NCBI RefSeq assembly: GCF_000384135.1 | Contig: NZ_KB913028.1 | Coordinates: 1,639,351-1,703,350, forward strand | Origin: Succinispira mobilis DSM 6222 | GTDB lineage: Bacteria > Bacillota > Negativicutes > Acidaminococcales > Succinispiraceae | Direction: 5' to 3' | DNA: 64,000 nt | In this document: positions 26,197 through 34,389 of the stretch, in pieces | Numbering within the stretch: position 1 is the stretch's first letter | How the letters are laid out: every line of letters starts with the position of its first letter | Notes under the pieces: model-generated | Told to the model about the DNA's origin: nothing | The model's input: the letters and a program-made list of their open reading frames with translations, nothing else | Database searches by the model: none | Position numbers and translations under genes: made by a program

Positions 26197-28065
26197 CTAC
26201 ATATTTACTACAAACCAACTGATTATCTTGTTCCAAAACTTAGTTGCTGTATATTTTATTTTTTCAAAACCGCTTAAATTACTATCAAATAAAACCGTTT
26301 CTTTTGCTTTTCCTGCGTTTTCAGTTATTTTTAATTTTTCAAACACTCCATCATAAACATCATCCGCCAAATTTCTTTGACTCCAAGCATTAGCACCCCA
26401 AGAACTCTCTAAATATAGATAACCCACATTTAGATTCTTAATTTCTATATTTTTCGCAACTTCTTTATCATCCACATTCAAGCTTAATTTATCATCTTTA
26501 ATATCAATAAACAGTTTACGTTTACCAGCAGCACTAGCACTTAAAGGTGCTTGATATTCTACTGCTCCTTCAGCCACTTTAGCTGGTTTATCCAACATTT
26601 TATCTTTTAATTTTTCCGTGTAAATTGTAGCTTGCTTAGCAGAATCTGCGTATTTTATAAAAGTTTCTAAAGTCCTTTTTTCTGCAGCAGCTCTATCTTC
26701 CGCAACTGAAATTGGCTGTTTACCATCATGTTTATCTAAATTTAGTTTATATATCTCACGCTCTACATTTTTAAGTTTCTCCCTTACATACAGCATATTA
26801 TTTACAATGCTAATAGCTAAATAATTTTCTAGTTTTTCATCAGCTCGTAAATAAATAGTTTGTGCACCTAATTTATTCCCAGTTAACTCAAGATTTATTT
26901 TATTATTGAAAAAATATTTACTATTCTTAAGCTTAATTAAACCATTTGTTAAAGGTTGTGAGGTCACAATGAGTTTTTCTGGTTTGGCTTCAAGAGCTCC
27001 TTTTAAAACTTCCCACTCCGCATGTCTCTCTAAATCGCCTGTTACAAAAGCTAACTTCTGTTCGTTGTCATAATTAAGCCGCATTAACAGATGATTGGTA
27101 TACCAATAAGCTTGCGGTTGTATTCTGGTTAAATCATAGACGCTACTATTGCGCTTGTTTAAAGAAAAACCTTCTCTATTGAAGTTCATTTTAAATAGCT
27201 TTTTAATCCAATACTCGTTTATTAAACTCACTTGATCATTGTTGCCAAAACTTCCCGTGTTAGAGTGCATTAAAATGTACATATCGGGAACAAAACCTAG
27301 CGAATCAGTATAAATAGCCTGCATAGCTTGATAGTCATAAGCTATACGTTCTCGCATTTTTTCATAGCTTTCTTTAGGTACCCCATCAGCATCTCTAATA
27401 TAATCCATTAAATAATGATTATATTTTCTAGCCAAATAAGGTGCTAGCATAGAATGTTTTAATGAACTCAATTCACCTAAATAATTATTGTATCTATCAA
27501 ACACATTAATAAACGCTAAGCGATGCCCATTGCTACCGATTTCCCAATAAGTACTTTTTTGCAAAGCTAATAATTCCTTAGGTTTTAAAAATTTCGGATC
27601 TGGTTTTGCAAACTTCTCAGAATATGTCAAAATTGTTGCTTTGAAATTCAAATCCGCTAAAATTTTTTCTGCAAAAATCGCTGTATCTCGACGCCCATCT
27701 TCAAAAATTAGGAATACTGATTTTTCTGGCAAGAGTTTCCCAGAATTATAGTACTCTTCAATATCTTTTTGGGTTATTGTCACATAGCCATCATTTTTAA
27801 GTGCCTGCAGTTGTTCTTGCAACCGCTCTACTGAAATTAAAGTCTGATCACCACTACGATCTACTCCGAAATAAGCCAGCGCTATAAATCCCCGATCTTC
27901 GCCAACCTTGCCACTCCCATGTTTAGCATCTTGATATTCTTGCCATGTCGTAAGATTTAAGGCAGCAACTACAGCTACAATAGCCAAGAAAATTATTTGA
28001 AATATTACGCGTATTTTTTTATTGCGATTTTTTTGTTTTGAAAACTGCTCATTTGCTAAGCTCAT
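26197..28065 (-). CDS. Membrane-anchored NodB-fold protein (PgaB-like), probably with altered active site
   Basis: The 622-residue protein has one N-terminal anchor helix (about 20-42). A polysaccharide-deacetylase-like domain follows (about 60-370): SVFLIFEDGRRDT in place of TFDDG, and GSNGHRLAF in place of the GSHxxxH metal site. One metal aspartate is kept, but the catalytic aspartate is Glu and the first histidine is Asn. A linker rich in Lys/Glu (about 430-510) leads to a C-terminal beta-sandwich-like region (about 515-600) of the LamG/concanavalin kind. Its position between synthase and GH18 genes suggests polymer binding or modification rather than classical deacetylation. Confidence 0.65.
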   Translation of the reverse strand: MSLANEQFSKQKNRNKKIRVIFQIIFLAIVAVVAALNLTTWQEYQDAKHGSGKVGEDRGFIALAYFGVDRSGDQTLISVERLQEQLQALKNDGYVTITQKDIEEYYNSGKLLPEKSVFLIFEDGRRDTAIFAEKILADLNFKATILTYSEKFAKPDPKFLKPKELLALQKSTYWEIGSNGHRLAFINVFDRYNNYLGELSSLKHSMLAPYLARKYNHYLMDYIRDADGVPKESYEKMRERIAYDYQAMQAIYTDSLGFVPDMYILMHSNTGSFGNNDQVSLINEYWIKKLFKMNFNREGFSLNKRNSSVYDLTRIQPQAYWYTNHLLMRLNYDNEQKLAFVTGDLERHAEWEVLKGALEAKPEKLIVTSQPLTNGLIKLKNSKYFFNNKINLELTGNKLGAQTIYLRADEKLENYLAISIVNNMLYVREKLKNVEREIYKLNLDKHDGKQPISVAEDRAAAEKRTLETFIKYADSAKQATIYTEKLKDKMLDKPAKVAEGAVEYQAPLSASAAGKRKLFIDIKDDKLSLNVDDKEVAKNIEIKNLNVGYLYLESSWGANAWSQRNLADDVYDGVFEKLKITENAGKAKETVLFDSNLSGFEKIKYTATKFWNKIISWFVVNM

Positions 28066-28079
28066 ATCTCATACCCTCT

Positions 28080-29912
28080 TTACTTTCCGCGTTTTTTTTT
28101 CATGCTGGCTTCAATATCCGCAGGTGTTAAGCGTGTACCCCAAGTGTTTTTCCAAAAAGTAAACCAAGCAATTGGCATTTGCCACAGCAAAACAGCTTCG
28201 TAATAAGCAACAAACCATAATCCATAAACCCAAGTTGTGCTTTTTTTCAACAGTAATTGAGCCATACTCATTAATAAAGCCATCAAAAAAATTCCTGTAA
28301 CAAAAGTAACTGGAAAAACTCTATGCATGAGCGGTATGTAAATTAAATTATACAGAACAATAAAAGGTGCAAATATTGGTACCAACACCCCCATATAGAA
28401 GGACAAAGCCATAAACGGCTCTTTTTTCCACATAAAAGAAGCAGCAATCAAAGATTCTCGCAACCAAGAACGTTTCCAGCGCATTTGTTGCTTTAAAAAA
28501 ACAGAATAGGTGTTGGGAACAATAGTACTACAAATTGCTGTGTCTTGGTAAGTTGTGCGATGTTCACGCAAAATAAAATTCGTCATACTTCGATCATCGC
28601 CAAAAGTTGCTCGTTCGCCAAAAAATTTCTGTTCTAGCCAAGGATCAAGGTATTTAAGAACCAAATCTTTTCTATAACAAGCTAGTGGACCTGAAAGACA
28701 AGTAACAGCATCAAAATAACTCTCTGCCGCTTTCATTATTCTAAAAGAAATATAATAGCGAACTGCCTGCATTTTAGTTAAAGCATTCGTATAGGTATTG
28801 GCTACATCTGTTCTACCAGATACTCCACCCATATCTGCATCTTTAAATGGTTGAACTATATTTCTTATCGCATAAGGATCTAGAAAACTATCAGAATCCA
28901 CAAAAACTAATAAATCATGCTTAGCCAATAAAGCGCCCCGTCCCATGGCTTCTCTTTTACCAGCATTTTGTTCTTGTCTGATATAACTAACGCGATTTTC
29001 AATATCATAAAGTTTCTCTCGTTCCTTCAGCTCTTCGATTACTGCGCTTATCTTTTCATAAGAGCCATCTATTGAGCAGTCATCTACCACGATAACTTCA
29101 AGTTTTTCCAAGGGATAGTCTTGATTTATACAGCTAACAATGGTTCTTTCAATCCAATCCACTTCGTTAAAACAAGGAATTATGATGCTTACTCCTGGTG
29201 TAAATTCTTTGTCAATTGGTACTGGTCGATAAAACACAGCAAACAAATATCTTGTAAGTAAAAATGTTGCTGCAATTATGCTATATGTGTACAAAGTTTT
29301 ATTAAATTTGAAATAAAGCACACTTTCGGCACGCATTAACATAATACACAAGGTAGCAATGAACAATGCCAAGGCCGCTACCCCTAATAAATATCTATTT
29401 TTCTTTTTATTAGCGTACTGAGCCAAGGACTGCGTAAACTCCAAACCTACTAAAGTTTTCCCATCTTCACTTTTAGCACTTCTTATAACTTTTGCTAAAA
29501 TATCAACTTGCATTTCATAACCTTCTGGCATACTTCCTGGGGTTATTTCAAATTTCAAATTAATATCAGTAGCTATATCTAGTGCGGCAGCTAATTCCTC
29601 ACTAGTTTCCAATAATATTCCTGTAGTAGATATATCTATAGCTCTGGTTATGTCTAGATGCTTATTACCAACAAGATAATACTCCACCTTAACTGGATAA
29701 TTAACTAAATAGCGTCGCCCCAAATTTTCTTTACCAATCATTTCTTCAAATGTTTCTTCAGCGCTTTTCCCAGGAACCTTTATTAATCGCCGATCGAAAT
29801 TTTTACGGTATCCAGCTTTATCTGGCACTCTTGACAAAACCCGTCGATCTTTTTTAGATACCACCAAAATATCTTCGTTGTTTTTTAATTGTTCTTGTAG
29901 TAATTTATCCAT
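28080..29912 (-). CDS. PilZ-linked family 2 glycosyltransferase, exopolysaccharide synthase
   Basis: The 610-residue processive synthase resembles PgaC, HasA and cellulose synthase cores. An N-terminal cytoplasmic PilZ-like domain (about 62-165) contains D93-ISTTG98, the second PilZ motif; the first motif (RxxxR) is only partly kept (GRRYLVNYPV). Two helices (about 172-225) precede the GT2 domain with VVDDCS (D277/D278), DSDS (D339/D341), the catalytic FGDD (D439/D440) and QQMRW (475-479). At least four more helices form the export channel. The substrate is a nucleotide sugar, probably UDP-GlcNAc given the deacetylase and GH18 neighbours. Confidence 0.85.
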   Translation of the reverse strand: MDKLLQEQLKNNEDILVVSKKDRRVLSRVPDKAGYRKNFDRRLIKVPGKSAEETFEEMIGKENLGRRYLVNYPVKVEYYLVGNKHLDITRAIDISTTGILLETSEELAAALDIATDINLKFEITPGSMPEGYEMQVDILAKVIRSAKSEDGKTLVGLEFTQSLAQYANKKKNRYLLGVAALALFIATLCIMLMRAESVLYFKFNKTLYTYSIIAATFLLTRYLFAVFYRPVPIDKEFTPGVSIIIPCFNEVDWIERTIVSCINQDYPLEKLEVIVVDDCSIDGSYEKISAVIEELKEREKLYDIENRVSYIRQEQNAGKREAMGRGALLAKHDLLVFVDSDSFLDPYAIRNIVQPFKDADMGGVSGRTDVANTYTNALTKMQAVRYYISFRIMKAAESYFDAVTCLSGPLACYRKDLVLKYLDPWLEQKFFGERATFGDDRSMTNFILREHRTTYQDTAICSTIVPNTYSVFLKQQMRWKRSWLRESLIAASFMWKKEPFMALSFYMGVLVPIFAPFIVLYNLIYIPLMHRVFPVTFVTGIFLMALLMSMAQLLLKKSTTWVYGLWFVAYYEAVLLWQMPIAWFTFWKNTWGTRLTPADIEASMKKKRGK

Positions 29913-29939
29913 AAAATAAACCTGCCATTCACAAGACTT

Positions 29940-29961
29940 GCTTATAAATTACTTTATAAGC
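29940..29961. repeat. Intergenic hairpin inside the exopolysaccharide operon
   Basis: GCTTATAAA-TTAC-TTTATAAGC is a perfect 9-bp inverted repeat between the deacetylase and synthase genes, without a T run. It could be an RNA-processing or stability element that sets the ratio of the two proteins. Confidence 0.4.
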
Positions 29962-29986
29962 AGCTTTTAATTTTTTAGTTTACTCA

Positions 29987-32623
29987 TCATCTGTTCACCG
30001 GAATTGATTTTTTAATATCGACCGGTACATAATTATCATTCAAGTAATCTGATAATTTACCTACTTTAAACTTAGTCCGATCGTTTGCTGCCTTTCCTTC
30101 ATTAGCAGTTAACAATATATCAAGTGCTGCTGCTGTATAAGCGCATACATCTGACATATGGAAAATAAGAACAGCTCCTTTTTGGATGTTACCTTCCGGA
30201 GTATAGATTACTTCCTTAAATCTATTTACCAATTGACCTGCATTTTCGGCCTTATAGTCATACATATTCCCAGAACCACAAATAACATTAGTATAGCTAG
30301 TTTCAAATAAAGCCTCAAAACCAATGCGGCTGATTGCTAAAGTTGGTGGTCTAAAAAATCTTGTTAATACAGGTTTACCATCTATAACTATGTCTCCAGT
30401 CAAAGACCTTAATTTTATGTAGGCATCTGTGTAGTCTTTTAAATATTCTTCTTTAGTTGAGGTTCGCACTTGTTTTTTTGTAAGTGGATCCCGTACAACC
30501 ATTGCTTTGTGTTTGTCTGAATGACTGGCAATATCGTGACCTTCTATTGCAATACTACGTAATAAGTTTGGATTAAATAAGACATTATTTGTTAAAACAA
30601 AAAATGTCGCTTTAACTTTGTGCTTTCTTAGTACATACAATAATTTATTTATCGAGGCGTCTGTACCCCAATCATCAAATGTTAAAAAAATTACATTTTC
30701 CTGAGTATTTACATAGCCAGTGGTATCAAAACGTCTCGCATCCATCTTCGAAAAACCTAACATTCGATCATCTGGGGTTATATCGCGATTTCCAATATAA
30801 CGTTTACTCACTTCTGCTAGAAAATCTTCTTTTTCAATTACTAAGTTATTGGAATCAGAACGCAAATTTTCTGGCACTTTAGTAATTTCTACTGGAAAGC
30901 TATATTGCGCCTGCTTGTTCGCCAAAATTGAGCCTACCGTTTTTAATTTATAGCTTGAATTATTAAATTTATTTATCTTAGGATTATCAAAAGAATAATT
31001 ATAAGCTATATTATCTACTTTTAATATTTTTATTTTTTCTACTAAATCTGGAATAATATTTTTTTCATTATAAAAATTTATCCGAAAATATAAAATATCT
31101 CCCTTGGCAAGAGCCAGCATCGAAGGTTTGAACACTTCTGCAATAATATCATCTGCCCGCTTATAATTTTGATGTTTAATTTGCATTAAATTTAAAGATT
31201 GTCCAATTATTCTACAATTCAATCTAGCTATTGCTATTTTTGTGTTCTCCGAAATCTTCCCCCATGGTTGCTTAATTAAGTTTGTTTCCAAAGCAAACTT
31301 ATCTTTTAACATTTTTTTAGTTCTAATTATAATTTCTTGCACTTGCTCTACACTTGCGTCATCTTTCGGTCTAATAGCTAAACCAATTTCATGCCCTGCT
31401 CTAATTATTCTTTTAACATTTTCCGGTTGCCTTAACATTTCTACTTCTGTAACAAAAAAAGTAGCTTTAATATCTAATGTTTGTAATTTATTCAAAACAA
31501 TTTCTAAACTACTAGCATCACTAATTTCTCCAAAAGTAAAAGCCAATGCTGGTTCAACCGTTAAAATATTCTTTAGTTCTTCTTGTTTTAGTTCCCCAGC
31601 ATATGCCTTTTTAGTATTTATTAAGCTAGTAATTGTATTTTGTAAAAAAACAATCACTCTATCTAGTTGTTCTTTGAACAAAAAGTTTCTTTCAATATTA
31701 GTTGCCTTTACCTGTCTATTTGCGACTTTTTGTGGTATTTCGCTCAAATATGCGGTTTTATAATTAGCTTTTTTCAAAGCTATTAATAATTTTTCAACTG
31801 CATCACTCGTTGCTTTATCTAAAACTACGTCTTCCTTTATAATTTGCTTTAATCCCGGCTGTTTGTCTATAGCCGGCATAGCCTCTGTTTTAACTGGCTC
31901 TTTTTTTACTATTTCCTCTGTCAATTTTAGTTTTAATGATATGACACTTCCTGGCTTTATCGTTTTAACAAAATTATCAGCCCCAGACGGAGAATTAAGC
32001 TGTTTGACATTTAAATACACATCGCTTTTTACAGCACTATTTAAGCCACATGCTTTAGCGACCTTTAATATTTCGTCTGTATAAATTGTGTCATTGCATT
32101 TCAAAAAAGTAGCTGTTTTATCAGTATTTACACTAATTATTTTTTGTGTCTTTGCAAAATCCTTTACTAACTCTTCTTGAGTTAGTTTCTCCATTGCTCT
32201 TCTGCCAAAAAGTGTATAGTTTTCAATTTTTTGACCACTATTTTTTATGTTTACCAAAATACTAGGATTTTCAGCACTTTGCATTCCATCTACAAAAAAT
32301 GTAGCCTTTGCTTCGTGTTTTTTTAATATGTCTAAAATTCTCTGGATAGTTGTGCTATCCGTCAAACCATCAAAGGTAATTATCACTTGACGTTCTTTAT
32401 TATCTTGTGTTGTAAAAATCTCGGCCTTACTAACATTAGTTTTAAGCTTTTCCAAAATTTGCTTTTGTTCTATTTCTATCGAATAAGCACTTTGAAGATC
32501 ATTTATATTATTTGAATCGCCCGCAGTTTTTGTCGTAAAAAAGTCCTTCGTAAAAAAACCAATCAAAGCAATTACACAGACTATGAAAATTGCAATAACC
32601 CATTTTTTATTTTTTTCTTGCAT
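29987..32623 (-). CDS. Polysaccharide deacetylase with three NodB-type domains
   Basis: This is a protein of about 878 residues, starting at ATG 32623 behind AGGTGA; a GTG at 32632 is in frame. It has an N-terminal membrane anchor (about 10-28) and three NodB-like segments. The first (VIITFDGLTDSTTIQRILDI, about 65-300) and second (LAFTFGEISDASS, about 350-550) have lost the metal triad. The third (about 642-857) is intact: LTFDDWGTD, H-S-D-K-H metal histidines, RFFRPP and LIFHMSD. It would remove acetyl groups from a secreted N-acetylhexosamine polymer in the periplasm. The degenerate copies may bind polymer. It lies between the barrel and synthase genes. Confidence 0.8.
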   Translation of the reverse strand: MQEKNKKWVIAIFIVCVIALIGFFTKDFFTTKTAGDSNNINDLQSAYSIEIEQKQILEKLKTNVSKAEIFTTQDNKERQVIITFDGLTDSTTIQRILDILKKHEAKATFFVDGMQSAENPSILVNIKNSGQKIENYTLFGRRAMEKLTQEELVKDFAKTQKIISVNTDKTATFLKCNDTIYTDEILKVAKACGLNSAVKSDVYLNVKQLNSPSGADNFVKTIKPGSVISLKLKLTEEIVKKEPVKTEAMPAIDKQPGLKQIIKEDVVLDKATSDAVEKLLIALKKANYKTAYLSEIPQKVANRQVKATNIERNFLFKEQLDRVIVFLQNTITSLINTKKAYAGELKQEELKNILTVEPALAFTFGEISDASSLEIVLNKLQTLDIKATFFVTEVEMLRQPENVKRIIRAGHEIGLAIRPKDDASVEQVQEIIIRTKKMLKDKFALETNLIKQPWGKISENTKIAIARLNCRIIGQSLNLMQIKHQNYKRADDIIAEVFKPSMLALAKGDILYFRINFYNEKNIIPDLVEKIKILKVDNIAYNYSFDNPKINKFNNSSYKLKTVGSILANKQAQYSFPVEITKVPENLRSDSNNLVIEKEDFLAEVSKRYIGNRDITPDDRMLGFSKMDARRFDTTGYVNTQENVIFLTFDDWGTDASINKLLYVLRKHKVKATFFVLTNNVLFNPNLLRSIAIEGHDIASHSDKHKAMVVRDPLTKKQVRTSTKEEYLKDYTDAYIKLRSLTGDIVIDGKPVLTRFFRPPTLAISRIGFEALFETSYTNVICGSGNMYDYKAENAGQLVNRFKEVIYTPEGNIQKGAVLIFHMSDVCAYTAAALDILLTANEGKAANDRTKFKVGKLSDYLNDNYVPVDIKKSIPVNR

Positions 32624-32643
32624 GTTTTTCACCTACTTATTTA

Positions 32644-34044
32644 TTAAAAGTAATATGTTACACTACCCCACAAAGTTTTTCCTCGCAACCCAGTAACTTT
32701 ATCTTCTAAATTAAAATACTCCAATCCTAGAACAACATTTTCTACTAAAGTATAATGTGTCCCCACTGCGTACCCTTTGAACCCTTGCATTCTTGTACCA
32801 ATACCATTCATACCATGCGCAATATATGTGCCTTGTGCCTGATTATAATATTTAGCAAAAATATCGTAAGTTTTGGGACGAAAAGTTTTTAAATCACCAT
32901 ACTTAATCCCCAAAACATAACCATCATCATCACCACGAACATCTTGCCAATTACTTTTTAAATACATTGCTCCCACACTAAAATTACTAAAATAATAATT
33001 ATACCCTAAACTGGTAATCGTATTTTTTCTATCTGTTTCCTCTGCTCGATAAGAATATATCCCTAGTTCTAAATCATAATCTAAATCTGAATATTTTGCC
33101 GTACTTACAAAAGTATCTTTACTAGAATTAGTTTCACCATAAGCCAAAGCATATTTAACCTGCTGGCCAAACTCAAACTTCAATCCATCAAAACGACTAT
33201 CATATACATTGCCCTCGGCCATTAAATAACCAAAAGCTCCAGCTGTTACTCCTGTTTTACCTAATTTACCCTTAACATAGAACCGATTAAACTCTTCAAC
33301 ATCATCGTAATCGTGAATATCAGTTTTTAATTCAAACATACCATAAGCCCGCCAATCTTTGGCAAGATAGGCATCAATACCAATACGTGTTCTTAACCCA
33401 GCTTGGTCATCATTTAGTCTGCCTATTCCTCTGTTGCCACTAGAATGAAACCTTATTTCACCACCAACATTAAACTTATTCTGACCACTATTATTGACTT
33501 TGCCAATATTGTTCAACTCTTGCAGTAACTTATTATACGTTTCTAAGTCAATATCTTTATTCTCTGTTTTGACACTACTTTTAATAATTGCTTTGTTTTG
33601 CGTTCCCAAAATCAAATTTTGAATTTGTTCCGTTTCATATATAAAGCTTTTTTTTGCAGCTTCTGGCAATAAATCTTTATCATTATTTATCTTATTTCTA
33701 AATTCTGTCATTTTATAATTGACATCTTCTTTTTCTGCTCCTGGCAATAAGGGTAAACTTTTAGAAATCAAACTTACAATTGCTTTATCCAGTTCTCCTT
33801 TAAATTTTTCAATATTATCTGTTGGTAAGTTTTGGACTTGCTCTTTTAATTTTGTACTCTCCATTTTAAAAGTTTCTTTTTCATCAAGCGCAATTGGTGC
33901 AGTACTGTCTTCGCTTTTTTGTCGAATTTCTTGTTGATATTTCAATAAAGAATTATCATAAGCATAGGTTGTCGGTGGCTGAAAAATAACCATAATCTCC
34001 AATAATACTGTAATAAATGCGGCAACTGAAACTCCTTGTTTCAT
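32644..34044 (-). CDS. Outer-membrane beta-barrel protein, probable exopolysaccharide exporter
   Basis: The 466-residue protein has a signal peptide (cleavage near TTYAYD) and a helical periplasmic region of about 170 residues rich in Lys, Glu and Gln. The C-terminal barrel (about 195-466) starts FNVGGEIRFHSSG and shows alternating aromatic beta-strands ending in the C-terminal Phe of GSVTYYF, as expected for outer-membrane insertion. No family name is certain. As first gene of a locus with deacetylase, synthase and glycosidase, it occupies the place of PgaA or AlgE. Expression is governed by a c-di-GMP riboswitch in its leader. The start is ATG with GAGGAGG upstream. Confidence 0.75.
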   Translation of the reverse strand: MKQGVSVAAFITVLLEIMVIFQPPTTYAYDNSLLKYQQEIRQKSEDSTAPIALDEKETFKMESTKLKEQVQNLPTDNIEKFKGELDKAIVSLISKSLPLLPGAEKEDVNYKMTEFRNKINNDKDLLPEAAKKSFIYETEQIQNLILGTQNKAIIKSSVKTENKDIDLETYNKLLQELNNIGKVNNSGQNKFNVGGEIRFHSSGNRGIGRLNDDQAGLRTRIGIDAYLAKDWRAYGMFELKTDIHDYDDVEEFNRFYVKGKLGKTGVTAGAFGYLMAEGNVYDSRFDGLKFEFGQQVKYALAYGETNSSKDTFVSTAKYSDLDYDLELGIYSYRAEETDRKNTITSLGYNYYFSNFSVGAMYLKSNWQDVRGDDDGYVLGIKYGDLKTFRPKTYDIFAKYYNQAQGTYIAHGMNGIGTRMQGFKGYAVGTHYTLVENVVLGLEYFNLEDKVTGLRGKTLWGSVTYYF

Positions 34045-34085
34045 TGCAAATACCTCCTCTTGGGATAAAGTTTATAAAAGTGTAT

Positions 34086-34141
34086 AAAAAAACCTGGTCA
34101 TATAAAAAATAATTGTATATATTATTTCTTATGCAACCAGG
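34086..34141 (-). terminator. Riboswitch terminator before the barrel gene
   Basis: On the minus strand CCTGGTTGCATAAGAAATAA and what follows pairs with a downstream arm ending GACCAGG, giving a stem of about 20 bp with G-U pairs, then seven T residues. The 5' arm overlaps the aptamer's 3' end. Confidence 0.85.
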
Positions 34142-34207
34142 CAGTCATAGATAAAATCTTTAGACCCACGGCTTTGCGTCCTTATTTTTCAATAAGTTTG
34201 CGTTTTA
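34133..34207 (-). promoter_or_regulatory. c-di-GMP-I (GEMM-I) riboswitch controlling the exopolysaccharide operon
   Basis: Minus-strand blocks in order: CGCAAAC, stem UUAUU/AAUAA with GAAA tetraloop, GGACGCAAAGCC, GGGUCUAA (tetraloop receptor), a small hairpin AGAU/AUCU, and GACUGCC-UGGUUGC. This is a near-consensus GEMM-I aptamer. Counting back from the GCAAAC block, the base equal to G20 of Vc2 is C instead of G. The terminator arm uses the aptamer 3' strand, so ligand binding should allow read-through (ON switch). The leader of about 230 bases (34045-34277) is entirely taken up by aptamer, terminator and ribosome site. Confidence 0.85.
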
Positions 34208-34261
34208 GATTGAACTGAGTAGTTTAACTAGTTTTCTAAAAACCCGCTATATTTTTATTCT

Positions 34262-34286
34262 CATTAAGTATATTTATATACTAATG
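34262..34286. repeat. Imperfect palindrome near the exopolysaccharide operon start site
   Basis: CATTAGTATA-TAAA-TATACT(T)AATG on the minus strand is a near-perfect 10-bp inverted repeat overlapping the predicted start of transcription. It is a possible operator. Confidence 0.35.
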
Positions 34287-34312
34287 ATACAAAAATTATC
34301 TACAATTAGCAA
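34284..34312 (-). promoter_or_regulatory. Candidate promoter of the exopolysaccharide operon
   Basis: TTGCTA, 17 bases, TATCAT on the minus strand, about 75 bases before the aptamer. Other AT-rich hexamers nearby make this a moderate call. Confidence 0.45.
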
Positions 34313-34347
34313 GTACAAAAATTTTATTATTTTGATAAATCAAAAAT

Positions 34348-34383
34348 GACTGCTCTACCCAAAAATAAAAGGTAGGAGCAGTC
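34348..34383 (-). terminator. Terminator of the hdr-flx-frd operon
   Basis: GACTGCTC(C)TACC and its complement GGTAGAGCAGTC enclose an 11-base loop seven bases after the last stop codon. The minus-strand tail is CATTTTTGATTT; the plus-strand tail is also T-rich. Confidence 0.8.
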
Positions 34384-34389
34384 CTTTTT

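Noticed and set aside
31242-31763. 173-codon open frame on the plus strand
   Set aside because: It lies fully inside the triple-NodB deacetylase gene on the other strand, has an unstructured Ile/Leu/Ser-rich composition and lacks a ribosome site. It is a shadow of the real gene.
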